64,000 nucleotides of DNA from positions 174,194 through 238,193 of the IMG/VR virus record IMGVR_UViG_3300015261_000001. One strand, given 5' to 3'. The notes beneath the pieces are model-generated. The model saw only the letters and a list, made by a program, of their open reading frames with translations, ran no database searches and was not told the DNA's origin. This DNA is from a virus. Below, one piece after another: positions 56,347 through 63,829 of this stretch; positions within the stretch are counted from its first letter, which is position 1; the number at the start of each line of letters is the position of its first letter. Made by a program: the position numbers and the translations under genes.

Positions 56347-57015
56347 TTAACCCAGGTATTCCGGGGAAGCTTGGCGCATGTGTGCCGCCGTGTTGGGTCT
56401 TACGGCGTGCAGCAGGTTGCCTTCCTTGGTGCAGGTATAAACAACAACCTGACCAGCCGCGTTCCATGCTTCGTGGATTACGCGGTTTTCAGCGACATCG
56501 ATGCGGGTAAGGCGGTAGGTGTCGCCGGCCTGCATTTCTGGTGGGTTGACGTTGTAACCTGCAACTTTGTTGTCGTCCAGTTGCAGATTGACATGTTGTT
56601 GGAGCCAGACACGGCATGGCTGACCGTTGGAGAACTCTTCACCTACCAAGTTGGTGGTATTGAGGATACTGATAACACTATCCGCCAGCGTGTGGCCGGT
56701 AATGGACACCAGTTCGAGTTTCACCTGCACGGTGCGACGGGCGTGTACGCCGCCGACCAGTACCGAGAACGGAGGTTCGAACATGGTCTTGCCGTTGCTT
56801 TCTTTGGTGCTTTCGGCTACGAAATGCGAGAACACTTCTTGAGCCTTCAGCAAGTTCTCGAAGTAGGTAGCGCTAGCAGCGCTTTCTACGAACTCCAGCT
56901 TGAGCTGTTCGACGCTGACGAGAGGGTAGCTGGCAGTCAGCTTGAAGTAGACCACTCGATCAGTGTTGACAGCGCTACTGCGCACACGGGCTTGAATTGC
57001 GTAAATGTTGTTCAT
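56347..57015 (-). CDS. Hypothetical protein
   Basis: 222 residues, beta-rich throughout (TDRVVYFKLTASYPLVSVEQ; RRTVQVKLELVSITGHTLAD; WLQQHVNLQLDDNKVAGYNV; NRVIHEAWNAAGQVVVYTCT), with few charged helices, suggesting a beta-sandwich such as a structural or binding protein. AAGGGA before the ATG. Stands alone between two terminators. Function unknown. Confidence 0.86.
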   Translation of the reverse strand: MNNIYAIQARVRSSAVNTDRVVYFKLTASYPLVSVEQLKLEFVESAASATYFENLLKAQEVFSHFVAESTKESNGKTMFEPPFSVLVGGVHARRTVQVKLELVSITGHTLADSVISILNTTNLVGEEFSNGQPCRVWLQQHVNLQLDDNKVAGYNVNPPEMQAGDTYRLTRIDVAENRVIHEAWNAAGQVVVYTCTKEGNLLHAVRPNTAAHMRQASPEYLG

Positions 57016-57049
57016 TTATTTCCCTTGTTCAAAAAAGATAAGTGAGCAA

Positions 57050-57069
57050 AGGGAGTCCGAAGACTCCCT
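57050..57069 (-). terminator. Hairpin terminator
   Basis: AGGGAGTC-CGAA-GACTCCCT with a GNRA-like loop, 20 bases past the stop at 57089; a U-run (TTATCTTTTTTG) lies 9-20 bases further on. Confidence 0.75.
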
Positions 57070-57088
57070 CTGTATAGCGACTGCTGTG

Positions 57089-58348
57089 TTAGAACAATGC
57101 AGCGATGGAACCGGCTGGCGCGGCGATGGTTTCAGGGCGCTTCAGCTCAGGCAGAGCTTGGGCGACATCTTCGACGTACGCGTTGTTGGCCAGGCTGTCC
57201 TGCACACTGCGACCCAGACGGGAACCCAGGCCACCAGCAACCAGACCGATGGAGCCGGCCAGGATGTAGCGACCGGTTTCCGAGTCCATCATGCTTTCAG
57301 CGGCTTCAGCGGCGAAGTAGCCAGCGGTAGCGCCCGCCAGGGTGCCGACGCTGCTGCCGATGTTCAGATTGCCACGGAAGGCCATTTCAGCAGCACCACC
57401 GATGACGGCAGTTGCAGCAGCGACCACGCCACTGGAGAAACCGTTTTCGCGGTTGCCGCGCAGGGTGGTGGCGACTTTCTCGGTGAAGCTTTGCGGAGCT
57501 GCTTTCGGCGCCTGAGTGGTGACCCAGGATTCGGCGAAGGTCAGGAAGGCCACGGTGTTGCTTTCGTTCAGACCGACCCAGGTACCGAACTTGGTTTTGT
57601 GCGATTCGTCTTTGTACAGCTCTTCGACCGACTTGTAGCTGAACGACAGCGCGAAGTGGTTGGCGAAGAAGACGTTGATCAGGTTGATCACTTGCTCTTC
57701 GGTAGTGATGCCGATCTGGGCCAGGACGTCGTTGTACTGGTTCATGCTCAGCTTGCTTGGAGTTGCGTTGTCAGCTGCGGCTGCGGCTGGTGCGACTGGG
57801 GCTTCGGCGGCATCGTTGGTTGGGCGGATCGGCTCAACGTTGTTGCCGGCGGCGCGGGAATCACGAGCATCTTTAACACGGGTGGCGAGAGTTTCCACGG
57901 TATTCTCCTGACTGAGTTCTGTTGTGGTGTTGCTGTTGAGGTTTGGTTGTTCGGCGACACCGCCGACCAGGGTGAAGTCGGTACCGGCTGCGGCGGCTGC
58001 TACTTGAGCGGCCGGATCGACAGGTTCGGTAACGACAGGTTTTGCAGCAGTCGGCAGATCAGCGGTGCCGTGCAGGCCATCCACGTGGATGGCTTTTTCC
58101 GGCGGAGTGCGAACTGCTTTCTTGATTGCGGTCATGTTGAACTTGGTGCCCAGTTGCTTGTTGACCGCCTTCAGGGCGTTTGGACGTTGCGCCTTGGTGA
58201 ACAGCGTTTCATCATGGATCAGCTCGTTCACCGCAACGAAGGTATCGTTCTGAGCGGCGTTGGCTTCACGCAGTTGTTTTACCTTCTCGACCACAGTGGC
58301 AACCGAGTCAGCAAATGCGGAAGCAGTGTTCTTAGTAGCAGTGTTCAT
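57089..58348 (-). CDS. Alanine-rich protein with glycine-zipper C-terminus
   Basis: 419 residues from the ATG at 58348 (AAGGAG six bases before). Residues 1-100 are helical; about 100-205 are an A/P/T/N-rich, probably disordered linker; about 205-300 are a helical domain; about 300-375 carry alanine/glycine-rich hydrophobic segments of glycine-zipper type (SGVVAAATAVIGGAAEMAFR; GTLAGATAGYFAAEAAESMM; ILAGSIGLVAGGLGSRLG). These segments may insert in membrane or self-assemble. Highly regular, GC-rich codon use suggests strong expression. It has its own promoter and terminator. Function unknown. Confidence 0.87.
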   Translation of the reverse strand: MNTATKNTASAFADSVATVVEKVKQLREANAAQNDTFVAVNELIHDETLFTKAQRPNALKAVNKQLGTKFNMTAIKKAVRTPPEKAIHVDGLHGTADLPTAAKPVVTEPVDPAAQVAAAAAGTDFTLVGGVAEQPNLNSNTTTELSQENTVETLATRVKDARDSRAAGNNVEPIRPTNDAAEAPVAPAAAAADNATPSKLSMNQYNDVLAQIGITTEEQVINLINVFFANHFALSFSYKSVEELYKDESHKTKFGTWVGLNESNTVAFLTFAESWVTTQAPKAAPQSFTEKVATTLRGNRENGFSSGVVAAATAVIGGAAEMAFRGNLNIGSSVGTLAGATAGYFAAEAAESMMDSETGRYILAGSIGLVAGGLGSRLGRSVQDSLANNAYVEDVAQALPELKRPETIAAPAGSIAALF

Positions 58349-58424
58349 GTGCAACTCCTTGCCATAGTGGCGTAAAAGGAAATGTTCTCAACTATTGAAA
58401 ACATTGTTGTTCTAATTCACCCTA

Positions 58425-58432
58425 AGAATATA
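58425..58432 (-). promoter_or_regulatory. Variant early promoter core TATATTCT
   Basis: Read leftward: CAGATCTATATTCTTAGGGTGAATTAG; the TATATT core and the TAG-x-x-TGAAT extension are kept. 77 bases before the gene starting at 58348. Confidence 0.6.
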
Positions 58433-58476
58433 GATCTGAAATCAACCTTAACTTAAATTAAAAGCGGCATAAAGCA

Positions 58477-58511
58477 TACCTACCTAGCCCCTAATAGGGG
58501 CTAGGTAGGTA
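58477..58511 (-). terminator. Rho-independent terminator
   Basis: TACCTACCTAGCCCCT/AGGGGCTAGGTAGGTA, 16-base-pair stem. Leftward tail ATGCTTTATGCCGCTTTTAATTT. Three bases past the stop at 58514. Confidence 0.82.
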
Positions 58512-58513
58512 GT

Positions 58514-58942
58514 TTACTTGGTTCCGTACGCTTCATTACTGAAAGACAACTGCCTTCCACCCCAGTTAGCAAACAACTGGCGAGCCTTCAACTGATCGTA
58601 CTCATCGAAGTCATAAGTCAGAGACATATGAGGAAGATACGCATCGAAGCCGTGAATATAGCCAGCTTCTTTCAAACGACGGTGTTCGTCGGCCAACATC
58701 TTGCTGGTCAAGTGGAATACCAGACCGTCACCCAGTACTTCTAACGAAACCACGTTGGCAGTGAAGACTTCGTTAGGACGCAGTTCTGCCAAAGGTTCTG
58801 GCAACTTACGTTTGTCGTACATGAGGGTGCAATGCAGATTGTGTTTGGACAGGGTAATCCCGTTGTTCAGCAGAGTGTCAAAAATCTCCTCCACTTCTGG
58901 GCCCACCAGCATTACATCTACGTAGCCGTTGTTATTCGCCAC
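58514..58942 (-). CDS. 2H phosphoesterase, Acb1-like (putative anti-CBASS)
   Basis: 142 residues from a GTG at 58942 that overlaps the upstream stop by 11 bases. Two 2H-superfamily motifs: LHCTLMY with H37-x-T39 and PHMSLTY with H105-x-S107, spaced 68 residues, like the anti-CBASS nuclease Acb1 of T4 (H44/T46 and H113/T115). The segment EHRRLKEAGYIHGFDAYLPH before the second motif also resembles Acb1, which cuts cyclic nucleotides that trigger CBASS. An alternative is a 2'-5' RNA ligase or cyclic phosphodiesterase of another subfamily. The second motif has Ser in place of Thr, which this superfamily tolerates. Near a DHH phosphodiesterase gene. Confidence 0.86.
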   Translation of the reverse strand: MANNNGYVDVMLVGPEVEEIFDTLLNNGITLSKHNLHCTLMYDKRKLPEPLAELRPNEVFTANVVSLEVLGDGLVFHLTSKMLADEHRRLKEAGYIHGFDAYLPHMSLTYDFDEYDQLKARQLFANWGGRQLSFSNEAYGTK

Positions 58943-59102
58943 CTTCAGCCACCTTTTCTTTTCTGCGTCCGATGTTGACAGAAACGATTGTTCTGCCGTC
59001 CTTGATTTTGGCGTACAAACGCGTCATCGCAGCGGCCTGCGTTTCCGTCTTAGCCATCTTGGACATTGAGCTAATGAAACTTGGATTTAGTTTGCGGCTC
59101 AT
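58932..59102 (-). CDS. 56-residue protein, mini-family C member 1
   Basis: Short frame from the ATG at 59100-59102 after GAGGGTG. Its C-terminal half (AMTRLYAKIKDGRTIVSVNI) resembles the next two genes upstream, QRIKTGTTLVIVRV and GRLQDSRTLVKIEV. Its stop overlaps the start of the Acb1-like gene, so the two are translationally coupled. Function unknown. Confidence 0.72.
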   Translation of the reverse strand: MSRKLNPSFISSMSKMAKTETQAAAMTRLYAKIKDGRTIVSVNIGRRKEKVAEGGE

Positions 59103-59131
59103 AGTGACACCCTCAAAGACAAAAAAATAAA

Positions 59132-59155
59132 GGTCGCTAGGTTTCCCCGGCGACC
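59132..59155 (-). terminator. Rho-independent terminator
   Basis: GGTCGC/GCGACC stem with a 12-base loop; leftward tail TTTATTTTTTTGTCTTTG. Divides the mini-family C genes. Confidence 0.8.
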
Positions 59156-59171
59156 GTTTACTGAACTTCCG

Positions 59172-59330
59172 TTACTTCACTTTGTAACGGGGATTGCTCA
59201 CCCGTACAATCACCAAAGTCGTACCGGTCTTGATACGTTGATGCAGGCGATAGGCAGCGGCGCGTGCGCTGTCAGTACCTACATAACCGATGCCGCATTC
59301 AGAGATTTCCGCGAGGTATTGGCTTTCCAT
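59172..59330 (-). CDS. 52-residue protein, mini-family C member 2
   Basis: Short frame from the ATG at 59328-59330 after AAGGA. The sequence SARAAAYRLHQRIKTGTTLV, then I-V-R-V-S, matches both neighbours; the shared core is A-A-x-R-L-x-x-R/K-I/L-x-x-G/S-x-T-L/I-V. Immediately followed by a strong terminator. Function unknown. Confidence 0.72.
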   Translation of the reverse strand: MESQYLAEISECGIGYVGTDSARAAAYRLHQRIKTGTTLVIVRVSNPRYKVK

Positions 59331-59340
59331 GACGCATTCC

Positions 59341-59568
59341 TTATTGCTTGAGGTTAACTTCGATTTTTACCAGGGTACGGCTATCTTGCAAACGCCCAGA
59401 CAAGGCGCGGGTAGCTGCAAACTGCACGTCCATCTTTTCTTTCGAATCGATGTAACGGTTGGAACTGAGTGCAACCATTCCTTCTACCAGCAGCAGGTGG
59501 GATTCGTTAACCCACCCGAATTTCTTTAAGAAGGGTTCTGGTGCATGTTGTTGTGGTTTACCGGACAT
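59341..59568 (-). CDS. 75-residue protein, mini-family C member 3
   Basis: The last 30 residues (QFAATRALSGRLQDSRTLVK, then I-E-V-N) match the two following small genes. The N-terminal 45 residues (EPFLKKFGWVNESHLLLVEG, then MVALSSNRY) are its own. AGAGGTG before the ATG. Three such genes lie in a row (58932-59568), so they arose by tandem duplication. Function unknown; a strand-turn-strand binding motif is possible. Confidence 0.82.
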   Translation of the reverse strand: MSGKPQQHAPEPFLKKFGWVNESHLLLVEGMVALSSNRYIDSKEKMDVQFAATRALSGRLQDSRTLVKIEVNLKQ

Positions 59569-59579
59569 GACTTCACCTC

Positions 59580-60047
59580 TTATTTGTGGGAAGGCCGTGG
59601 TCCGCGTGGAATGTCGAAGTCAGGGAAGCCGGGAAGCTTACCGTCCATGATTTCACTGACCCAGCGACCGCCTGCCATTTCAAGCGAACGCCAGCAGACC
59701 TTACCGCCGATTTCTTTGGCCAGTTCTTCCAGCAGTCGTGGGTGGTAGCAATGATCACCCATAACGATACCGCCAGCGCGATCAGCCATTTCACCCAGTA
59801 GACCTGGATCAACACTTTCAACACGACCGTCCGGGTGCAAGATGTAGACGCCGTACCACTTGACGTAGTTCTCCATCGTTACAATCGGTTTCTTGTACGT
59901 GCTATCAGGAGACTGGCACAATAGCAACATGCCGCGCTGGCTCACATACGATTTGGTCTTTGGCTGACCGGGTACCGTAAGCCACTGGATGATGTGAGGC
60001 TCGCCCTTTTCATGAACGGGGAGAGAGATGCCTTCTTTAAGATCCAT
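59580..60047 (-). CDS. Hypothetical protein
   Basis: 155 residues, MDLKEGISLPVHEKGEPHII, with a mixed fold. The C-terminal part (GGIVMGDHCYHPRLLEELAK, then GGKVCWRSLEMAGGRW) has two histidines and two cysteines that could bind a metal. AAGGA six bases before the ATG. Between the mini-family C genes and the DHH gene. Function unknown. Confidence 0.85.
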   Translation of the reverse strand: MDLKEGISLPVHEKGEPHIIQWLTVPGQPKTKSYVSQRGMLLLCQSPDSTYKKPIVTMENYVKWYGVYILHPDGRVESVDPGLLGEMADRAGGIVMGDHCYHPRLLEELAKEIGGKVCWRSLEMAGGRWVSEIMDGKLPGFPDFDIPRGPRPSHK

Positions 60048-60056
60048 GATGATTCC

Positions 60057-60971
60057 TTATTGAAAGAGGTTGCCGGATCCGAGACCCAACCAGCCTTTAA
60101 TACGACGCCACCAGTAATGCTTGGAGCGCAAGTACAGATGGGAATTCTTGAAGCGACGATCAGTGAATTTGATCTTGAAACCAGCTGCCGCCGGATGACC
60201 GCCACCACCGAACCGTTCTGCCAGCAGATTCACCGCAAAGCCGCCCTTACGAGAACGCATGGAGAATATGCGACCATCAACCGTGTCAGTGTAGATCACC
60301 GCACCCAGATGCCCTTCAGAGAGCTTGGTACCCAGATCAGAGGCAAAGAAACTGTTGGCGTTGACCACCGGGAATAACAACCCGTCAATGATCATGGTCC
60401 GAGCGCTTTTGGCGATCTTTTCAACGTCTTGAGTGTTCTTGCGATTCAGGTAGAAACCTTCACTGCACACACTGTCAACACCACGGTTAATGAGACCGTC
60501 GAACGCCTCAACACAGAACGGGTAGCTGAAAGCAGCCATGGTCCATTCGCGTGTTTGTGGAATCTTCCACTGCCACAGATCCCGATCTTGCACGATTTGT
60601 ATTTCGATCGGTGGTTTTACGTCCGGGAAGAAATAACGCCACGCCAACATTGCACCGGAGTAATTCTCATCAACCAGCACATGACCACGCAGCTTAGTGA
60701 GGTCCAGTCTTTCAAACTCACGCGCCGCGGTGTCGTGGTGATCCAGCAGAACCAAATCACACTGACTGTCAATCACCAGCAGCATTTCAGCCTTGAAGCT
60801 GAAGTCCAGCACGTACATCCGACGACCGCCGTAAACCGGAATAGGGTCGCCATACTGAATGGCTTGCAGGTCAATTTCACCATTGTGGGCTTTCCACGCC
60901 ACCCATGCCGCGGCAATGCCGTCGAGACAGTTCTTGTGGTACAGGCAGAGCGGACGTTGATCAGAACTCAT
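60057..60971 (-). CDS. DHH-DHHA1 family phosphoesterase
   Basis: 304 residues, full length for the family. DHH part: YHKNCLDG (Asp17), VLDFSF (Asp56), LLDHHDTA (Asp77, His78, His79) and VQDRDLW (Asp129/131). DHHA1 part: RFGGGGHPAAAGFKI (residues 253-267), the usual GGGGH nucleotide-binding loop. Such enzymes cut short oligoribonucleotides (nanoRNase), pAp or cyclic dinucleotides with two Mn ions. In a phage it may recycle RNA fragments or destroy signalling nucleotides; its neighbour 1.1 kb away is Acb1-like. The C-terminal 40 residues are basic and unusual. Overlaps the upstream stop (ATGA). Confidence 0.93.
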   Translation of the reverse strand: MSSDQRPLCLYHKNCLDGIAAAWVAWKAHNGEIDLQAIQYGDPIPVYGGRRMYVLDFSFKAEMLLVIDSQCDLVLLDHHDTAAREFERLDLTKLRGHVLVDENYSGAMLAWRYFFPDVKPPIEIQIVQDRDLWQWKIPQTREWTMAAFSYPFCVEAFDGLINRGVDSVCSEGFYLNRKNTQDVEKIAKSARTMIIDGLLFPVVNANSFFASDLGTKLSEGHLGAVIYTDTVDGRIFSMRSRKGGFAVNLLAERFGGGGHPAAAGFKIKFTDRRFKNSHLYLRSKHYWWRRIKGWLGLGSGNLFQ

Positions 60972-61249
60972 TTCATTTCCCTGGCTACGAACTCAGTGAG
61001 TTCAGTGAGGTCGGCTCCACTTTCTTCCTTGATAGCAAGGTGAGCGGAGACAATAAACCCGTTATTAACACGGGCGTGGTATTCTTCGTCTTTGCTCGGG
61101 CCAGGAAGGATAACAATCACTTCGCGAGTACCGGTTACACCAAGTACTGTGTCCAGAGCGTGGGTATCCACAAGCTTGCCGACTTCAAAACCAGGGCGTT
61201 TCTTGTAGAACCATTGTCCTTTGTGCTTATAAAACTTGTAAGTAGCCAT
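60968..61249 (-). CDS. Small hypothetical protein
   Basis: 93 residues, MATYKFYKHKGQWFYKKRPG, basic N-terminus with several aromatic residues, then VLGVTGTREVIVILPGPSKD and a C-terminal helix. AAGGA six bases before the ATG and ATGA overlap with the DHH gene, so the two are translated together. Function unknown. Confidence 0.84.
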   Translation of the reverse strand: MATYKFYKHKGQWFYKKRPGFEVGKLVDTHALDTVLGVTGTREVIVILPGPSKDEEYHARVNNGFIVSAHLAIKEESGADLTELTEFVAREMK

Positions 61250-61258
61250 CGTGTGTCC

Positions 61259-61756
61259 TTACTGACGGTGTGGGTCGCAAACTTTAGGGTTACGGCCGAG
61301 CCCTTGAGGTATCATGCCGGAATGACGCAGAAGCTCAGCAGCACCAGCAGCAACTTGCAGACCATCCTTGAAATCAAGATTCAAACGAGGTGCATCGTCA
61401 GAAATGGTTTCACGGTAAAGATTACCGATGCCAGGTGCGTGTACATGTTCACTCAACTTTACCTCAAGCAAAGGCTTGGTCAAATAAGCCAGCTTGATCA
61501 TGTAATCCTGTAACTCTTTCTCGGTGAAGTAATCGCGCATGATCACAACTTCACCACCTTCCGGGATACGCGCCAGAGGTTTGATAGAACGGTTAAAGTT
61601 GTAGAACAGGATGCTTTTTTGTCCACGCTTTGTGACGATCGCAGCGAAACCACCACAATCCATGGTGTAATGTTGCTGTACCGGGTTTGCTCCGACAATT
61701 GTCTTATACAGTCTGGTAATGTCCGCAGACTTTACTTCAAATGTTCCGTTACTCAT
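61259..61756 (-). CDS. Hypothetical protein
   Basis: 165 residues: beta-rich first half (QQHYTMDCGGFAAIVTKRGQ; SILFYNFNRSIKPLARIPEG), helical middle (FTEKELQDYMIKLAYLTKPL) and a C-terminal loop with LGRNPKVCDPHRQ. AAAGGA nine bases before the ATG. Function unknown. Confidence 0.85.
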   Translation of the reverse strand: MSNGTFEVKSADITRLYKTIVGANPVQQHYTMDCGGFAAIVTKRGQKSILFYNFNRSIKPLARIPEGGEVVIMRDYFTEKELQDYMIKLAYLTKPLLEVKLSEHVHAPGIGNLYRETISDDAPRLNLDFKDGLQVAAGAAELLRHSGMIPQGLGRNPKVCDPHRQ

Positions 61757-61798
61757 TGTTTTAATTCCTTTACCCTAGTGGTTACATGCGAATTTCAA

Positions 61799-62224
61799 TT
61801 ACAACAAAACAACTTCGTATTCACTGGGATTACCTGTCGGTTTACCAGCAAAGATCAAACTCTCGAAGTAATAACATAGGACGGCAGATTTACGCATGCC
61901 TTCCGAGTTACTCTTCGAGATCAAAGCTGTTACTTCTACCCCTGGCTCTTTATTGCGTGAAATCAACGCCTCAACTGTGAACAAGTGGCTCGTGTTATCC
62001 AACCCCTCGAGCCAGTTGATAGCGTCTGCTACGTTGTACGCCGTGTTCTGTCTCTTAATAGCGAACCGATACATGGCGTCAAATGGACTCAGTGTTTCCA
62101 ACTCGTTCCTTGCGCTGTCACCTAACCGCACGGCGTCTGTGTACGTCAACCCCTCGCCGTGCAGTTTAATGGTGAGCTGCGCGTGCTCCGTTTTGCGCTT
62201 TCTTAGTTCTTCTGCGGTTAACAT
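61799..62224 (-). CDS. Hypothetical protein with weak ribosome site
   Basis: 141 residues, MLTAEELRKRKTEHAQLTIK, then a helical region and a C-terminal alpha/beta part (GVEVTALISKSNSEGMRKSA, V-L-C-Y-Y-F-E-S). The only upstream purine tract, AGGGA, touches the ATG, so translation probably depends on the RNase HI gene ending three bases before. Function unknown. Confidence 0.82.
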   Translation of the reverse strand: MLTAEELRKRKTEHAQLTIKLHGEGLTYTDAVRLGDSARNELETLSPFDAMYRFAIKRQNTAYNVADAINWLEGLDNTSHLFTVEALISRNKEPGVEVTALISKSNSEGMRKSAVLCYYFESLIFAGKPTGNPSEYEVVLL

Positions 62225-62227
62225 TCC

Positions 62228-62728
62228 CTAGATACCTATTGTGTTGATGTATTCAACGTCCTGGGTGGTTGGGTCACCTGCCGCATCTTTGGCCAGCTTG
62301 TCAGCCTCTTCGTTGTCAGGGATACCGGAGTGAGCCTTGACTTTGAAGAACTTAACCTTGTTGACTTTGAGCAGTTCTTGCATGATCATCCACAAGTCTT
62401 TGTTCTTTACTGGTGTTTGTGTTTGGTGAGTGATCCAATTGTTGCGGATCCATCCTCGCATCCAAACAGTAGAGCCGTTAATCGTGTATTGCGAGTCAGT
62501 AAAGATCTCGAAATGTTGCCCAGGGCCAAACTCTTCAAGGACTGCAATAACCGCCATGATTTCCATGCGATTATTCGTTGTCTTGTAATAACCCTTAGCC
62601 AGTGTAGATTTAACGCCTGCTGTTCGGATTACCGCTCCGTATCCACCAGGTCCCGGGTTACCCAAAGCACTGCCGTCAGTATGAGCACTGATGACAGGCT
62701 GCTTGGGTGGTTTCTTTGGTTTAGTCAT
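62228..62728 (-). CDS. rnhA: Ribonuclease HI
   Basis: 166 residues from the ATG at 62728 (GAGGA before), preferred over a TTG at 62767. All catalytic positions are present with the spacing of the E. coli enzyme: D18 in HTDGSALGNPGPGGYG, E56 in NNRMEIM, D78 in FTDSQY, H133 in KAHSG and D143 in NEEADKLA. It removes RNA from RNA-DNA hybrids, e.g. primers during phage replication. A basic, proline-rich N-terminus (MTKPKKPPKQP) precedes the fold. The downstream gene starts three bases after the stop. Confidence 0.95.
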   Translation of the reverse strand: MTKPKKPPKQPVISAHTDGSALGNPGPGGYGAVIRTAGVKSTLAKGYYKTTNNRMEIMAVIAVLEEFGPGQHFEIFTDSQYTINGSTVWMRGWIRNNWITHQTQTPVKNKDLWMIMQELLKVNKVKFFKVKAHSGIPDNEEADKLAKDAAGDPTTQDVEYINTIGI

Positions 62729-62773
62729 GAGTTCCTCGAAAAGCGAAAGTTGCTTATAGCTATACAACTCTCA

Positions 62774-63757
62774 TTATGATTTCATTGCACTGATAACGGC
62801 ATTGCGGGATTTAACACTGTCGTGAATAAACGTCAAGACAGCTTCTTTCTCTTTCTCGCCCATGCCAGCTAAATAAAGTATCGCCCAGTCTTCAAACCCT
62901 TCATCATTGTAGACCATGAACTGTAGTTCTTCCTTGTACTTGTGCCGGTCAAAGACGTTGATACTCGAACACACCATCCACCGCTTGTGCACGTCCTTAA
63001 AGAAGTGCAGATTAGAGATGCTATCTCGACCGTGTCTTTGATCCAGACAAACCGTAAACAAGTCCCACACGCTGGTCATGAAGATGTCAGCCCCGGTTAA
63101 GTTTACTTTCAACCACTGCTGTCGGGTAAGACTCATCATCTCCGTGAACTTAGCTGTAGAGTCTTTCAGAGTACTGTTGTCAATACTCATAGGACCATCG
63201 CCCTGGATATAACAAAAGTCCAAAGTCACGTGATCGATCGTGAAAGGTTTATCGCCCGTTTCGATGGTGGTGCGGGTCAACGTCGACGTAGAGATCACGC
63301 CATGCGCTGATAAAGCACATTGGTCGATTTCTGCATCCAAGAACGTAACACTTTCGTAATGCTGGAGGTTCTTGGCTTCAGTGTAAACGTTGGAGATTAC
63401 CGATTCGATTAACTCACAATCGGTAAGTTGTGTCAGTGTAACTGAGCACTCGCCTTTGAACACACAATCACGGATCACCGACTTCTTGATCGTGACGGTG
63501 GCGTAAAGATACTCGTCGTCATTTCGATCATAGTTATCGGTCAGGGCAAAGACCGCTTTGTTGAAATCGCCCAGTTTCAAGTCTACCCGGCTGCTCTTAT
63601 CGACCAACAGGTAAACGTACCAGTCGTTAGCAATTTGAAAACGATACTGCGTGAGTATCTCATTGAGAAGTACATCGAAGCAGAAATCTGGGTTTTCGGC
63701 GTACTCTTCCAGTTTCTTGCCGTCCAGGTAAACACCAGGTTCAAGGGTGTTAATCAT
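62774..63757 (-). CDS. Hypothetical protein with beta-helix-like centre
   Basis: 327 residues. From about 85 to 230 there is a regular run of short strands (VTIKKSVIRDCVFKGECSVT; LTDCELIESVISNVYTEAKN; HGVISTSTLTRTTIETGDKP; IDHVTLDFCYIQGDGPMSID) typical of a right-handed beta-helix or pentapeptide-like coil. C-terminal 90 residues are helical. AGGAG seven bases before the ATG. Beta-helices occur in phage proteins and DNA mimics; no specific function can be assigned. Confidence 0.85.
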   Translation of the reverse strand: MINTLEPGVYLDGKKLEEYAENPDFCFDVLLNEILTQYRFQIANDWYVYLLVDKSSRVDLKLGDFNKAVFALTDNYDRNDDEYLYATVTIKKSVIRDCVFKGECSVTLTQLTDCELIESVISNVYTEAKNLQHYESVTFLDAEIDQCALSAHGVISTSTLTRTTIETGDKPFTIDHVTLDFCYIQGDGPMSIDNSTLKDSTAKFTEMMSLTRQQWLKVNLTGADIFMTSVWDLFTVCLDQRHGRDSISNLHFFKDVHKRWMVCSSINVFDRHKYKEELQFMVYNDEGFEDWAILYLAGMGEKEKEAVLTFIHDSVKSRNAVISAMKS

Positions 63758-63783
63758 TAAATTTCTCCTATTGCGTTCAAAAT

Positions 63784-63820
63784 AATACCCTCCCGGACTG
63801 ATTAGGTCCGGGAGGGTATT
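63784..63820 (-). terminator. Rho-independent terminator
   Basis: AATACCCTCCCGGAC/GTCCGGGAGGGTATT, 15-base-pair perfect stem; leftward tail ATTATTTTG. Ends the gene stopping at 63830. Confidence 0.88.
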
Positions 63821-63829
63821 AGCAGGATG

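Noticed and set aside
57005-58375. 456-residue plus-strand frame opposite the alanine-rich protein
   Set aside because: Glycine/arginine-rich shadow of an alanine-rich gene; it also spans a terminator.
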